From Ceratodon purpureus (lineage: Eukaryota > Streptophyta > Bryopsida > Pseudoditrichales > Ditrichaceae): 64,000 bases of DNA. Positions within the stretch are counted from its first letter, which is position 1. Every line of letters begins with the position of its first letter. This document shows, one piece after another, positions 44,881-57,053 of this stretch. The notes under the pieces were generated by a model, which saw only the letters and a program-made list of their open reading frames with translations, searched no databases and was not told the DNA's origin. The stretch lies in assembly GCA_014871385.1 (NCBI GenBank), contig CM026426.1, positions 98,606,861 through 98,670,860 on the forward strand, in the 5' to 3' direction. The position numbers and the translations under genes are program-made.

Positions 44881-46318
44881 ATGAGGTTTACGAAGCAATA
44901 CATGAGTGGTATGGGAATTGTCCCATGATACAACCACCCCATGTCAGAGATCTTTTATCACCAACAGACGGTAATTACAGAGTGCCACAAAGGGAAATGC
45001 AGCATGATCAAGACGGGGAAAGTGAACTTGAAACTGAAGATCCTACGGAATTCCAAGGGAGGGACAACATGCCTCAGTGTACAGACGACAGTAGCCCACC
45101 GCGATCTCCACCGCTGCTGTCCTCCACTCCTTCTCGTGCAGCTGCTCCCAGTCAAGGTGGTGGCACTCCCCAGTCACGACCCCAAACCGGCCTGCCACTA
45201 GGTATCACTCCCCACTTCATTAGCTCGTTAGATACTTCTCAGTTTGCGATTCACAGTTGACCGGTGAACACTGCAATTCGGCATAAGAGTGTTTCAGGGC
45301 ATGTGGTGATTGCTGAGGCTACAAAGGCGACAGGGGCTGTGATGGCCCAGCAAATGCAGGATATAGCTGATGCGTCTCGTGAATTAGAGCGCTCAAAAAT
45401 TGAGGTTCAGTTAAAATTGTTTAGTGAGCAGATGGCCTATCTGCGGGACAAAGATCGGCGACTCTATGAAAACGCAGCCATAGCAAACAACAATGCACGA
45501 CTCAGTATCATGAAGCAAGGAGAAATGGTCCAATGTCTATCGCAGCTGTCTCATGTTTTGAGTAACTCCTTGTCAACAAATCGGGAATTCGCAGTCCCCT
45601 TAGTACCAATTCCAAACACTAGAACCAAGGGTCCAAGGGTCCATGCATTCTACTCTGCGAGGCTATACTTCCAGCCAGCCCACAGCGGAGTCTCAAGTGG
45701 AGAAGGAGCTCTCATTAGAAGTCAGCCCAAGTGGCCTCAGAGTCATACAGCATTTCATCCCGGTTTTGCCTCAACTAGCCATGAGACTACTCATGCTTTC
45801 AACACTACCGTACAGCATGATGGAAATGCCGAAGCACAACAAGGTACCACCGCAGCAACAGCTGCTGTACCGCAAGTTTCTACATCAGAGCCCGTAATAA
45901 GCTGTGAACCCACTACCTACCCCTCTGTGTGAAGCACATGACTTGACTTCACATTAAGTGTACCTCCATTTCTATCTAGTAGCTTCTGATCTTAGTCCCA
46001 ATTGGTTTTGTAATGCGCCTCTACGTCCGTTTCAGTCTTCGCCATCATCCGTTCCACAGACATAAAGCGGAATGGTTAGAGTGCACTGGGATACCACTGT
46101 AATTCCTTTGATGAATAATCAGAGCTCGAGAAAGGGAGAGGAAAATATTTTAAAAAAAATTAAAAAATTAAAAATTAAAAATTAAAAAAAATTGTTCTTT
46201 TACCGATCAGTTCTATTTCCATACTATGGATGATTACATTCTACTGATATGCATTCAAAATGAGGTTGTGCAATCTAAAAAAAAAATAAAACAGTTTTAA
46301 TGAAACATACGTACCTCG

Positions 46319-47664
46319 TTACGGTTGCTGGTTACGCTGAGTGCTCAAATAAACACCCAGTTTGCTGCGAATCTCCGTTCCTCTCGCAAGATCTCCATCC
46401 TGTGCGTTTCCACCGCCACCGTCACCTACAGCCACCTCCTCATCAATCACCTCACCGTCCAGGCCTTCCGTACACAGGACGTTCAAGAGTCGCTCTACCT
46501 CCTCATCCGATTGTTCAAGAAGGACGTTGTGCAAAAGGGCACAGCATAGTATGACCTCTGGAAGAAATGTAACGTCAAGGTGTGTCTTCACCAGCAATTC
46601 ACAAAATGTGCTTTTTAAAATACCGAAAGCATTTTCTACAACACAGCGTCCCCGGCGTAGGCGCCTATTGAAAAGCTGCTCAGCCACACTCAACTGAGCC
46701 GGTCCACGATGGGGTACCATCAGCCATTGTAGCAATGGATAACCAGAATCACCAATTAGAAATGGTGAAAAGCCATCCACAGAGTGTTGCCTATCGAACA
46801 GGTTGTTGTGCAAGGCTTGATGGTGTAATGATGAACGCCTCAACATGCGGGAGTCGTTCATTGATCTAGGCATCCCCAAGAACAAGTCCAGAAATCTCTT
46901 CTCACTGTCAGCTTGACATTTTAGTGTATAGCCACCTGATTTGAAGTAGTAATAATCCGCTAGGACATACTTCGGTTTAGAAATGTGAACATGTGTTCCG
47001 TCGATTGCTCCCACTACACTAGTAAACCACATAGTCTCTTAAATGCTGCCTAACTGTCCCTTAATCTGTCACTAGTAGGCCACGAAATCTCATTCCTCAA
47101 ACATTCGTTAATAGCATGAACGACGTCACGAAGAAACAGAGACATAGTACTCTTGCCCAAAGCAAACATTTGGCTGCAAATGATCAAACTTGCACCGTGA
47201 GTCAGCTTGAACAGAGTGCACGCAACACGAATCAAAGCAGGTATTACTATTCTGTACTTGGTGTCATGGCGATGTACGTGCTCCCTCACCAATTGAGACA
47301 GTGCAAAAACAGACCTCTTTGACATACGAAACATTTGAACCCACCGATCGTCATTGTCCTGTTCTAGAAGAAATCTATTAAACCAAGTAGTAGACTGAGG
47401 CCAAACCCAGTAGCCCAAGTCCTCCTCGAGCCCTGAGAACGTGGTACACAGGCGGTAGTTATTCAAACCAGAGCTGAACTGGCCTTGTATGTCGTCAGTA
47501 GGCCCCATGAAAGACCCCAGTATCATCTCCATCGGGTCTTGGTCTTTGTCTTCTATATCGCCGGCTATTGCAACGTTAGGTGTGTAGTGCAGATCGTTCA
47601 ACAACTGCAGTAAGAGCCACGCCGTAAAGGCAAACACATACGATGGTTGCATGAACTGTTCCAT
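46319..47664 (-). pseudogene. DDE transposase of Harbinger 2 (one stop, one frameshift)
   Basis: The first 204 codons (47664-47050) carry the helix-turn-helix-like N-terminal part, including YRIVIPALIRVACTLFKLTH and EISWPTSDRLRDS. A TAG at that point (CAG expected) and a missing base near 47018 separate it from 237 further codons (to 46319): VVGAIDGTHVHI (first Asp), LIGDSGYPLLQWLM (second Asp), CVVENAFGILKSTF (Glu), then an acidic, Gly-rich tail. Same HARBI1/DDE_4 layout as element 1. Only two lesions, so this copy died recently. Confidence 0.85.
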
Positions 47665-48913
47665 TCCAAAAACTTAGGTAATCCTGTAGAGAACCAACAG
47701 AAAACCACAGAGTGAGCAAAATTGCGACGTGATCGATAGATGGCAAAGTGAGAACAACGACTGATGCAGAGGCACCAAAGTCACGAAATGGTGTTACTCG
47801 GTAGCACAATGTCGATGCCATTTAAGCAAATGGATTGCCTCCTCTTCAAAACAATGTATCCGCTTAACCTCGGCTACAATTACAGCATCTACCTTTATCC
47901 GGAGCAGTTGAAATAACAAATGAAACAAAAGAAAAAATAAATAAATAAATAAATAAAGTAACATGAGGTATTTAATCCCTCCCGACAGAATCGACTACGT
48001 ATAAGAAGCGGAACAAGTGATAAATGATATGCAGGCGTGGTAGAACCCTAAATAGAAAACCGAAAACACAAAATCCGAATGTTGATAATCAAACCGTAAA
48101 TCGGACTTAAAAAACAACATTCACTGTAGTACACGGGCGACCAAAAGGGGAACAAAGAAAAGCACATGCGCCACCACACAACTGAATTAATCAACCGGAA
48201 CCCAACAATCGAAACCTCAAATGATCTACTCTAAACTGAAACGAGGTTCAAGAAATGTTGACTTCAAATAAATGAAAACCCACAAAATGCGAACCTGGGA
48301 AGAGGAGGACCATCTTCAGACAACAAACATGAAGAAACGCGCCCTTAGAAGCACCGTCGTTGTTTGCCAAGGAAACACTCCTGATGTTGCCCAAATCAGA
48401 AGTAACTTGCGCGACACAACTGCGTACGCATGCTCAGAATCAGCGCTCCTCTCCTTCGCGACCACAACGCATATACTGAGGACCTCAGGCATAAACCAGT
48501 ACTAAACACCCCCCGGGAGCTACCATTGAGGAAGTGACACAGAAGAAGAAAGGGAGCAGAATTGACAAAATGGGAGCACAAAGAGATGACATCGCCGGGA
48601 GGAAGAGACAGCTTGTGTCTGAAGGAGACAGCCACAGAAAGCCATAATTCACGAAACATCGCCGTCGTGGGTGTGAACCACACCCACTATCCACCCCGGT
48701 CTTTTCACATTATCGCATACGTGGCAGGAAAATTAATAATAATCCATACTATATGTGAACGCCCAATCATTAAAACATTAAAAAAATTATTATCATCAAA
48801 TTAACCACATCGAAATATCCCTATTGTGTGAATGCGGGAGCCCAATTTCAATAACACTGTTCTTATCTTTTTAAGAGCATCGTTACGAAAGGCCAGGTGC
48901 GAATGGGGCTTAA

Positions 48914-49740
48914 GCCACATCCATCGCTTCTCCCATTCAACCGCATGCACATAACACCCACTGGTCAGCATCTTTTCTCCCCAAATTTATCTCTAACTCA
49001 ACATTTTTCTTCTAAGCTTGAGAGATCATCTAGTTATAATCATTTTTCCTAGACTCATGTGGTAACTAACTAAAGTAGGTATGCCAATGACCGCACAAGC
49101 ATATTTCAAAACCTTCTCTACAACAATCCAAAAACTTTCAAGGTCTCAAATTTTGAAAGACTGTACTTTGTGAGATTAGGATGTACTTCAAAAAAACAAC
49201 ATTCAAAAACCATTATTACAAAACTTTTTATAGTAAGTTAAAGACCTAGGGTTAAAATTTGATGTGATGTTCAATGTGAACCCTTCATCGCACAGTCTGC
49301 GGTACCTGTAGGGACTCTAGAGGTTGTTGTGCGGTGATCGGTGTACAGGTTGGTGTGCGGTCCGTGGGGACTGCAGAGGTTGTTGTGCGGTCCATGGGGA
49401 CTGTGCGGTAATTGGCATGTCTACCTTATACAACTTGAAAGATACTAATGTGATATCTAAGTAAGATGAAGGTTTTGAAGTGGAAAAATCATAAACCTCC
49501 AAAACTTAATTGGTAATTAGAAATCGGTAAAATAAACATTAAAATAGAATTGGAATTTAGAAGAAAAAAAGAAAATAAATAACAATTGGACATAAGAAGA
49601 CTAAAACTCGGGGATTTTGGAGGAAATTAGTAAAAATAAAATAATTAGTATCTAAGAATCTAACTACCTTAGTTTTGGTTATTTTTAATCTGAAAAGTGC
49701 AAATTCCTACTAAAATGATGAAAGTGAGCAAATTGAGTGC
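48914..49740. other. Spacer; short GTTGTTGTGCGGTCC minisatellite at 49320-49410
   Basis: No gene seen. GAGGTTGTTGTGCGGT occurs twice (49320, 49374) with the variant GTTGGTGTGCGGTCC between, and GGGGACTGCAGAGG nearby, a degenerate unit of about 54 bases. The rest is AT-rich. Confidence 0.45.
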
Positions 49741-51210
49741 TCACACCATAGTATCATCCCCATGTTGGGTTCGGGCAGTGCTCCAGCCATCACATAGTAT
49801 CAAATCACCATCAGCTTTAACCTTCATTGCACTTGCACTACAGTCAGAATGACCATGACTAAGTTCCGAGGGAGGATCCAATTCTCCTATTGCAAGCATG
49901 TCTAATCCATCATTTTGAAGGTTTGCACCCATGAATCAACGCCAACCTTTGCATCTAAGCGCCTACCTTAAGCTTCAACAAGGTCAAGCTAGTCCTAGAA
50001 AGCAGAATCTTGACTCACCTTTAGGCAGAAAGGTAGGAGGCAGAATACTTTTAACCTAGGATTTTAGAGTGGATGGTGGCCACGAGGTTGCTCAGTCATT
50101 GCTTTTTCAATTATTCCCCGTACAAAGTCAACAATACAAAATTAGTATTGTCTTTTCAATATAAAGGATCTGGTCATTTACATTGATTGCATTGTGCAAA
50201 AATAGCTGCCACCAAGGACAAGTGCACTATGTACCTCGTATTCACTAACGGATGCACTTTATTGCTGCCAATAAATACTTGTTAATAGACATTTTATTCT
50301 TTCAAATTAATGTGTTTGGGTTTGCCCCTTGCATCCTCAACATAACTACCAACTTTGGCTGCACTACAAGACAAGCTACGTTCACGTCCATTCTTGGTCC
50401 CAAACTTGGCATTTGTCCTAGGTGGGAACGTTTCGAAAGTGGCTAACATCCACTCATCCCTCTAAGTGTTTTCCTAGAATAAGTTCATGGTGGGATCTTC
50501 CCAACCTTGGAGTATACATGAGATGGCAAGGGCACATCCGCCTTGTCCTCAAGTACTATAATCTCACTTGAATCTTCTACAACTGAAGTTTCTCCTCTCG
50601 AATCTAATCCTACATCCACGTCCACCGTCACAATTAGTCTTTGGCTGCAAGCCTTCACTTCCTCTTCCTCCTCAACCTCCAGACATGGTTGAAATGAGCC
50701 AACAACGTCACTAAGTGAAACAGCAATAACCACAACATCTGCCATAATCGTAGCCCGCTACTATAGAGACATGTTTCAAAAACAACAATCAATAAAGAGG
50801 AAGAGACTGTCTATAGCCTAAGCTTAAATATCTGTGAAGAAGGTGCTTGGCGCCCTTGAAACCGAACACCTAAAAACTTAAACAACTTTCACCTTACAAA
50901 ACAGAATGAAGATTAAGAGGAAATGTTTTTATTACGTCAACCTATTTTACAAGAGCGGTAACAAAAAAATAAAAATAAATAAAAATAAAAAATAAATAAA
51001 AAAAATAGTAGGAAAAAATTATAGCATTTTTCAACTATATTATCCAATAGGTCCACAATTATGGGTCCAAAATATTTTCTAAAAAAAGAAATATTCCAAT
51101 AGTGTTTGAATCTTCTAATTTTAATTTTTAATTAAAGAAAATAATTCTATATTTGGATTCTAGTCTCAATTCTTTGGTCTCCGCTCTCCGCTCGCATACA
51201 AGTCTCGTCC
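49741..51210. repeat. Dispersed repeat family R, copy 3
   Basis: Homologous to 1-2370 and, over its left 500 bases, to 23750-24246. The stretch 49892-50234 is almost identical to copy 2 while its left neighbour is not. The right part (50240-50890) contains the minus-strand acidic protein frame; 50900-51130 is AT-rich; 51175-51205 has the CCGCTCGCATACAAG word that also ends copy 1. Edges are approximate. Confidence 0.65.
50485..50745 (-). pseudogene. Repeat-R acidic protein frame, copy 3 (shortened)
   Basis: 86 codons, MADVVVIAVSLSDVVGSFQP ... EVEEEEEVKAC ... SHVYSKVGKIPP, then TGA. Copy 1 (515-1015) reads straight through this position (KIPPGTYSRE), and the downstream frame here (TYSRKTLRG) still resembles it, so this copy has been cut short. 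Unknown family. Confidence 0.35.
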
Positions 51211-51540
51211 TACATAATTTCTACAACAGCTTTCAGCACCCCTACCTGTAATGTCTCATCCTTGATCTTTTGGACGGCATTTTTCTTCTAGGCCTTTCTA
51301 ATGTGTCACAAGCATAGCATGATCGGCAGTCTGGGTCAAAAAGTAAAAGAGCACCAGGACAACATTTCAATAATCCAAGCAAATTGACTGTAAAAAGATG
51401 ACAGCAAATGAGTCCTCTATAAAACCAATGATGTGAGCAATGCTTACTATATGACACTTATCTTTGCCTGGGCATTATTGACTATCAACAAATTAAGCGC
51501 CTAGTCTGGTTGGGGTGCTTGACGATGGGCTTTCGATTTT

Positions 51541-51703
51541 TTTATTTTTTTATTTTATTTTTTTTGAAGCAATAAAATAAAATTCATTGCAGGGAAATAG
51601 AGTCTAACCCTCCTCGGACAAAAGTCCAGGGCGCAAAGAATCAGTAACCAAAAGTCACCAAAAAATAAAAGGGACGTCAGGCGGAACTAATTTCCACTTG
51701 ACA
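51541..51703 (-). mobile_element. 5'-truncated LINE tail with target duplication
   Basis: Flanked by GATGGGCTTTCG-TTTT at 51525-51541 and 51705-51721 (one mismatch). The insert, read on the minus strand, has a GGAGGGTTAGACTCTATTTC stretch, then TGCAATGAATTTTATTTTAT, then an A-rich tail. A long target duplication with an A-rich tail is the mark of target-primed reverse transcription. Too short to code. Confidence 0.65.
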
Positions 51704-51907
51704 AGATGGGCTTTCGGTTTTACCAACTATGGCTACATGTCCTTTTCTTTGGATTTACCCACAATATTGAAAGCGACAACAATGTTGTTCTCCTACTCGG
51801 CAAAGACCATAACAGTGTACAACATAGTAGCCTATAAGTCTTGATATTTGGAGAAAAGTAGATTTTAAGGATGGAATGACTATAAAACTAGTTTTTCTTG
51901 AGTTTAG

Positions 51908-53821
51908 CTTTCGACTACTAAGTGGACACTGAAACTCATTTCTCCCGATACTAACTGGTACAAAAACTCCAACCCCTACACTAGTCCATTTCCGGACACA
52001 CATATTATTGCCCATTTTGCTGCAGACACCATTACATATGACGAGCCAACAATTCCCCCCAAACTTAAACTCGAAAGAAAAGAACTTTCTACGCTCCGAA
52101 TATTCTGTATCCATCACCAAAACAACAACATCGGTACGCACGAGCAAATAAATCAACTCGTTCACACAATTAACAATCTCCAAATATTACAAATTCACAC
52201 ACAAATTGCATCTCTGACCTCCTTAAACACTCATGTCAATCCCAGTAAAAAATGGTCCAAATCATATTATCCAAACACCCCCGCAAATAACTCAACACCT
52301 ATCCCACAACTACCAAATTACCAAACAAATCTACCACTAAAATTCCACCCCCAATTCAGTTATTACACAGATGGATCATTTAAACCTCAAAAAGAAATTG
52401 GCGACGGTAAATGGCGGAGAGAAAGAGCCAGATACGGTATTTACAGCCCCAAAGGCCTCAATATCTCCAAAAGACTCCACGGACACCAAAATATACTACG
52501 TGCAGAAATGATGGCAGTACACAAAACACTCAGAATTATTAACACACAATTCCCTAACGAACCAGCATACATATTTACCGACTATCTAAATGTACTATAC
52601 TTACTTAATACACAAATAAAACATCCCACACTACATAATAGTCACCCCGATCAAACCACACTTGCCTCCATGGTAGAACTACTCCAACAAAGAACACAAC
52701 CAATTTCACTATACAAGGTTAGAGCACACATCAACATTGACTATAACGAAGAAGGAGATTATTTAGCAAAGCAAGGTCTAAAACTAGGACTCAGAGAAGC
52801 CCTACACTCATACGAACATGCCCATGCCACTCCGTTCTACTTCCAAAAAGATAACTGGCCTTCAAGAAACGATGTTCCAGACAAAGGACCAGTTAGAACT
52901 CTAGAAAAACAAATCAAAAAATACGACAGAGAAAACAATCTAGAAATCATGGCCATACAAACCCCCAACATTTGCAAATGGACGGGAAATGTAGATATAG
53001 ACAATGAACTTTCTAACGAATTTTGGGAAAATCCAGCCATCACTGACAAACAAAAATCATGCCTCATAAAATTCCGTACGAGAACTTACATGGGCCAAGG
53101 TAGAAAACAAATGTTTTTCGGAAGAGAAAGATTTCCATCCATCACATGTCCCATTTGCAATTCACGCGAACCGGATACATGGCTACATGTATTACTCACA
53201 TGCCAACAACAACATATACACTCCCTCCGAGTCAAAAGACGCAACAAAGCAGTATGGAAAATCAGAAAACTACTAGTCTCATCCGAAAAATCTCGTTGTT
53301 TTACTCTAATGAATGCAGGCACCTTTAATAATAAACCCTCAGAAAATACCGTTCCCAATTGGTTACTCCCATGCACATGTGGCACTCAAAGATGTCATTG
53401 TAACTCTAGATTTAGACCAGACATTCTTTGCGTTAAAGGTTTACCGTACCAAAGCGACCCCCCTACAGAACTAAACCCCAATCTTACCATACAATTCATT
53501 GAATTCACATACTGCAATGACAGATTCTCACCAGAAACATTTGAAGCTAAAATCAACAAATACAACCCACTAATTGCCAGTATTACCACTAGGAGATGGA
53601 AAGTCGACCCCCTTATTGTCATCACATCAGGTGCTAGAGCTACCACACACATTCGTTCAATGAAACTACTTGCAGACAATTTCAAAATATCATGGCTTAC
53701 CATCAAAAACACCTTTAAAAACATAAACACTATTGCCATACAATATGCCATGTCTATACTTCTCCACAAAAGAAGAATAGAAAACCACCAACCATTACCC
53801 GAAACATTAGACCTCCCATAG
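51908..53821 (+). CDS. LINE ORF2 C-terminal part with RNase H and Cys-rich domain
   Basis: Uninterrupted frame of 637 codons from just after a TAG at 51905 to 53821; the first in-frame ATG is at 52508, so the true start lies in missing upstream sequence. The RNase H fold shows its acidic residues in YYTDGSF (near 52360), LRAEMMA (near 52502), FTDYLNVLYLL (near 52580) and the KVRAHINIDYNEEGDYLAKQ segment (near 52720). A FTDSLN-type Ser is Tyr here. Further on a CPICNSREPDTWLHVLLTC segment (near 53150) resembles the zinc-binding end of plant LINE ORF2 proteins. Reverse transcriptase itself is absent, so the copy is 5'-truncated. It is strikingly free of stops for such a fragment. Confidence 0.7.
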   Translation, partial: LSTTKWTLKLISPDTNWYKNSNPYTSPFPDTHIIAHFAADTITYDEPTIPPKLKLERKELSTLRIFCIHHQNNNIGTHEQINQLVHTINNLQILQIHTQIASLTSLNTHVNPSKKWSKSYYPNTPANNSTPIPQLPNYQTNLPLKFHPQFSYYTDGSFKPQKEIGDGKWRRERARYGIYSPKGLNISKRLHGHQNILRAEMMAVHKTLRIINTQFPNEPAYIFTDYLNVLYLLNTQIKHPTLHNSHPDQTTLASMVELLQQRTQPISLYKVRAHINIDYNEEGDYLAKQGLKLGLREALHSYEHAHATPFYFQKDNWPSRNDVPDKGPVRTLEKQIKKYDRENNLEIMAIQTPNICKWTGNVDIDNELSNEFWENPAITDKQKSCLIKFRTRTYMGQGRKQMFFGRERFPSITCPICNSREPDTWLHVLLTCQQQHIHSLRVKRRNKAVWKIRKLLVSSEKSRCFTLMNAGTFNNKPSENTVPNWLLPCTCGTQRCHCNSRFRPDILCVKGLPYQSDPPTELNPNLTIQFIEFTYCNDRFSPETFEAKINKYNPLIASITTRRWKVDPLIVITSGARATTHIRSMKLLADNFKISWLTIKNTFKNINTIAIQYAMSILLHKRRIENHQPLPETLDLP

Positions 53822-53849
53822 TCAAAGAAAACCCCTAAATATAATCAAA

Positions 53850-54112
53850 GTTTTTAGTAGCTAGAGCTACTTTATTTGAATTATTAGCATACAGGTGTCA
53901 AGTCTCTTGTCAACTTCTCACAGAGGGGGTTGTTGGTTGGCACAACTCACCTACTGCCTGCGATTGCTCACTCAGCAGTACCAAGCCACTTCATCCCCCA
54001 CATCCACTCAAACGAGTCCATCAGGGTTCGAACCCGGACCAGATAAATGCGACAAACGCTCACCTCCAACCGACAATAGAGCTCGTGGCTTGGTGTCCAA
54101 AATTGCAATCAA
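53850..54112 (-). mobile_element. tRNA-derived SINE
   Basis: On the minus strand from about 54105: AGCCACGAGCTCTATTGTCG, GGTTGGAGGTGAGCG, then CCGGGTTCGAACCCTG (54020-54040). This is a box A-like/box B arrangement at tRNA spacing, followed by a body that ends near 53850 with AATAAAGTAGCTCTAGCTAC. The body includes a perfect 6-bp-arm hairpin GTAGCT-AG-AGCTAC (53855-53870). It directly abuts the LINE ORF end, so the two may share a 3' end or be inserted together. Confidence 0.55.
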
Positions 54113-57053
54113 ATGAATCTTGAGTAGATAATCACTACTATTACTGGTTACTTGTTACTAGTTACTGGTTACTGGTTACTCTGTGACTAAAGTGTCTACT
54201 CCCGAAAGGGTGGAGTAGATCTTTACTTCCATACCTTTGTCCTGTGGGCATTGGCTTGGGGGTGGATCGAACAGACACTTGATTCACTTCGGTCTCCTCC
54301 GGAGACCGTAGTTTCTCTCCCTTTCTCTCTCTCTGGACACTGAAACATTAAAATATGCAAAGAGCATTACATAGAATTTGATAGCCTTACAAATAATTAT
54401 TGTGAATAATATAAATAAAATAATGGAAGATTCAAATTGTTGAAAGATTATTGCAGCATTGATATATAAAAATTATTGAAAATTTGCAATAAAGAGGTGT
54501 TGACATAGGGCATTCTTGAACTTATTTGATTCTATTTTCAAAAATGTAAGTAAAATTTTGTTTAGCTATGAATTTACACTTCCAAATTTTATTTTTTGAC
54601 TTTTGCATCATACAAGTCAAATACATAGGATAATTTTCCAATTCCATAATTGAATGAGAAAATCTAATGTTAATAAAATATGTATTTCCAAATTAAACAT
54701 GGATACGTACAATTACTTTGTTGTTAAATATTCTATCTATGATTGTCTCAAATATAGTAGAAAAATCCGCAGAAATACAATGCTTTGTATCAAAGTACCT
54801 TAGATTGTAAGGAATTGAAGACCATTAGACTCTTATAAACCACCAAGCTCTTACGTGCAAAAACCATTGAGACTACCAAGCTCTTCTACGCCTCTTTATT
54901 ATTTGTAAGACATAACAACATAGTTAAAAAAAACAATAATATAGTAAGAGAAATCATGGTACCTTTTAATAATTGATGACTTCAAAATTAATATTTTTTT
55001 AAGTATATTAAATCAAATGGTGGCCTATCGACTACCACAAATCTTTGGGAGTAGAGCGCTATCACAAATTCATTTCTTTAAGCCATTATGAAACAACATA
55101 ATAAAAAAAAAAAAAATTAAAAAAATTTATTTAAATAAAAAAAAAAAAAAATAATAAAAAAAAAAAAAAAAAAAAACTCAAACATTAAGTTTATCAAGGT
55201 ATTTTTGCATTAGCAAAGTATTAAAGTATTCCAAGTTATTTACATTATAATCTATCTTACAATTGAGCATGGTTTGTCTCACTCGACGGTTCTAGGGTGG
55301 AATCCGTCGAGGAGACATAAAAGATGCGGTCGATGTGCTCAATGGCACGGGTTTCACTATCATAATTATATAGTTTCAAGTTTAATTCCGTCAATGAAGA
55401 ACTTAGAGAGGATTTTATACCAAAAAAATATTGAAGAAAAATTGTAGTTGTTATAGTCGTGGTCGTAGTAGCAGTAGTGACCGTAGTCATGAAACTTGAA
55501 AATGTTTTTGAAAGGTTATATAGATTATATAGATGGCTATTCAAACAATATTTAAAAATTTATCTCAAACTATATTTAAAAATCAATTGACATATATTAA
55601 ATACAAAAGCAAAGCTTGTCTTCATTAATTGTTTGTGTTAATTCCGCCAAGTTAATTTGATTTAATGTTTAAAAAAATTGTGGGTTGAAAAAACATGAAT
55701 GTTACAACCTACATTTTGTGATAATAAGCACATAAGTATATAAAACACATGACAAAATGTTTTTGCATTGACTAATAATTTTAAATTCAAATTTTATGTT
55801 TTAGAAATATACAAAATTTTAAGTTATCATTCAATCTTCAAGATTTCTAGATATTAAAAATTAAAATTATGAATGAATTTATAACATGCATAGTGTGAAA
55901 ATATACATAAACATGTAATGAGAAGATTATGATAAGATACATTTGAAATTCAAGAAATTAAAATGGTTGCATATTTCATGTATTTTTTTTTTTTATAGAA
56001 TTGACTTGTGACCGACAGACAGAGGGATTTCTTTTAGTGGGTTTTCATCATCTCCATTGCACCTTGAAGAATGAATTTGCAAATGAAAAACTTATAGCTT
56101 GTAGGATGTATATACATACAAGGATAAAAACCAATGTTCTAGCCCTAACTATGAAATGGTCTTTCAAAGGTCCCTTCCAATTCAATCTCGATTGTCCATG
56201 TATTCTGCTATTCATACATATATGTGCTCTACAACTTGTATACTTAATATTTCTCGCCATACATTCCGAAAAACAAGAATAGTTAAGACCTATCATGAAT
56301 AGCATGAACCCACTCTATATTCTAGCACCGTAGCAATTTTATCCAAAAATGATTCTTAGAAACAGCGATTAAGGAATGTTATGAGGACAAGAAAACCAAA
56401 ATAAAACCAATCATTTTTGTTATAATTTCCTATTTTGGAAGCATATAAGATCATTTCTAGTGAATGTTTTTGCTAAAAATTAAAATCAGGAAATTCAGCT
56501 TTTGAGAGTCAAGCCTTATTTTTTTGAAACAAATAAATATTTGCTTATTGGCCAGCGACCCCGCTGTGCTGCTATGGTTTCAGTTTAGTATCTGCAATTA
56601 CAATAGTAATACTTCAGGCTCAAAGAAAAGACCGAGGTCCTCTCTCTTTTCAAGTAAAATTATTGATGACAAATTACAATCTCCTCATTTCTCGTTCAGC
56701 ATTACACGTACTGGAAGGACAATGTTGTGGAGTATGGGCACAATTATTAAGGAGAGACCACATTCTTCTTACAATTGTTTCAGATTTGTGCACATTGGAA
56801 GTATCACTTTGTGGAAAGCTACAATTCTTTTTTATCAAATTCTTCAAACTTGATGCAGTTATTTCATCGAGTCTGAGTATTAGTGTGTCCATATGATGGG
56901 TTACACTCTGTACCTTCTAATCCCGACTCTGTAGGTTAAAACTAACAGACACCTCAAATCAAAATAAGCATGCTTCATGTTAATTATATCTCATGAGTGG
57001 GTTGATGTTCTGTCTCCATATTGCATAATCTCAATAAAATCCTTTGACAAGGG
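54113..57053. other. AT-rich intergenic region upstream of AMP deaminase
   Basis: Holds a GGTTACT-type microsatellite (54140-54182), an inverted CGGTCTCC/GGAGACCG word (54284-54309), long A-runs (55098-55172) and no supported gene. A 95-codon minus frame (55544-55257) with a Thr-rich start and a 93-codon plus frame (56001-56282) lack motifs. The 400 bases before 57054 should contain promoter and leader of AMP deaminase, but I see no clear TATA box. Confidence 0.45.

Larger units (their letters stand above)
41307..45932 (+). pseudogene. SANT/Myb-like protein of Harbinger 2, split by CACTA-2
   Basis: Exon 1 is 41307-41373 (MDNRLDAQHYGG, donor GTGAGT). Exon 2 starts about 41614 with the SANT domain: RGPNWSAQEIAALIAAKRDQ, then CKTKWNQIMPDYKRIADYL after frame changes near 41790-41815. 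CACTA-2 (41997-44880) interrupts the domain at VFAH; removing it and one ATG joins to EVYEAIHEWYGN in frame, the segment equal to VVYRNMAEWLRD of element 1. The C-terminal part runs to 45932 with one TGA at 45258 and a coiled coil (DASRELERSKIEVQLKLFSE). Same role as in element 1. Dead by several lesions. Confidence 0.75.
40510..48910. mobile_element. PIF/Harbinger element 2 (8.4 kb, includes CACTA-2)
   Basis: Left end AGCCTTGTTCGCACCTGG...TTCGTAA; right end inverted AGCCCCATTCGCACCTGG...TTCGTAA; 23 of 28 terminal bases agree. Flanked by TAA at 40507-40509 and 48911-48913. Without the nested CACTA element it is 5.5 kb. Gene order and orientation are the same as in Harbinger 1: SANT protein plus, transposase minus. 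Both proteins are diverged from element 1, so the two are different families, not a tandem duplication. Confidence 0.85.

Noticed and set aside
56001-56900. Plus frames just upstream of AMP deaminase as extra exons
   Set aside because: No motif of the family and no phase-compatible splice link to exon 1; the known family start is a membrane anchor, already present in exon 1.
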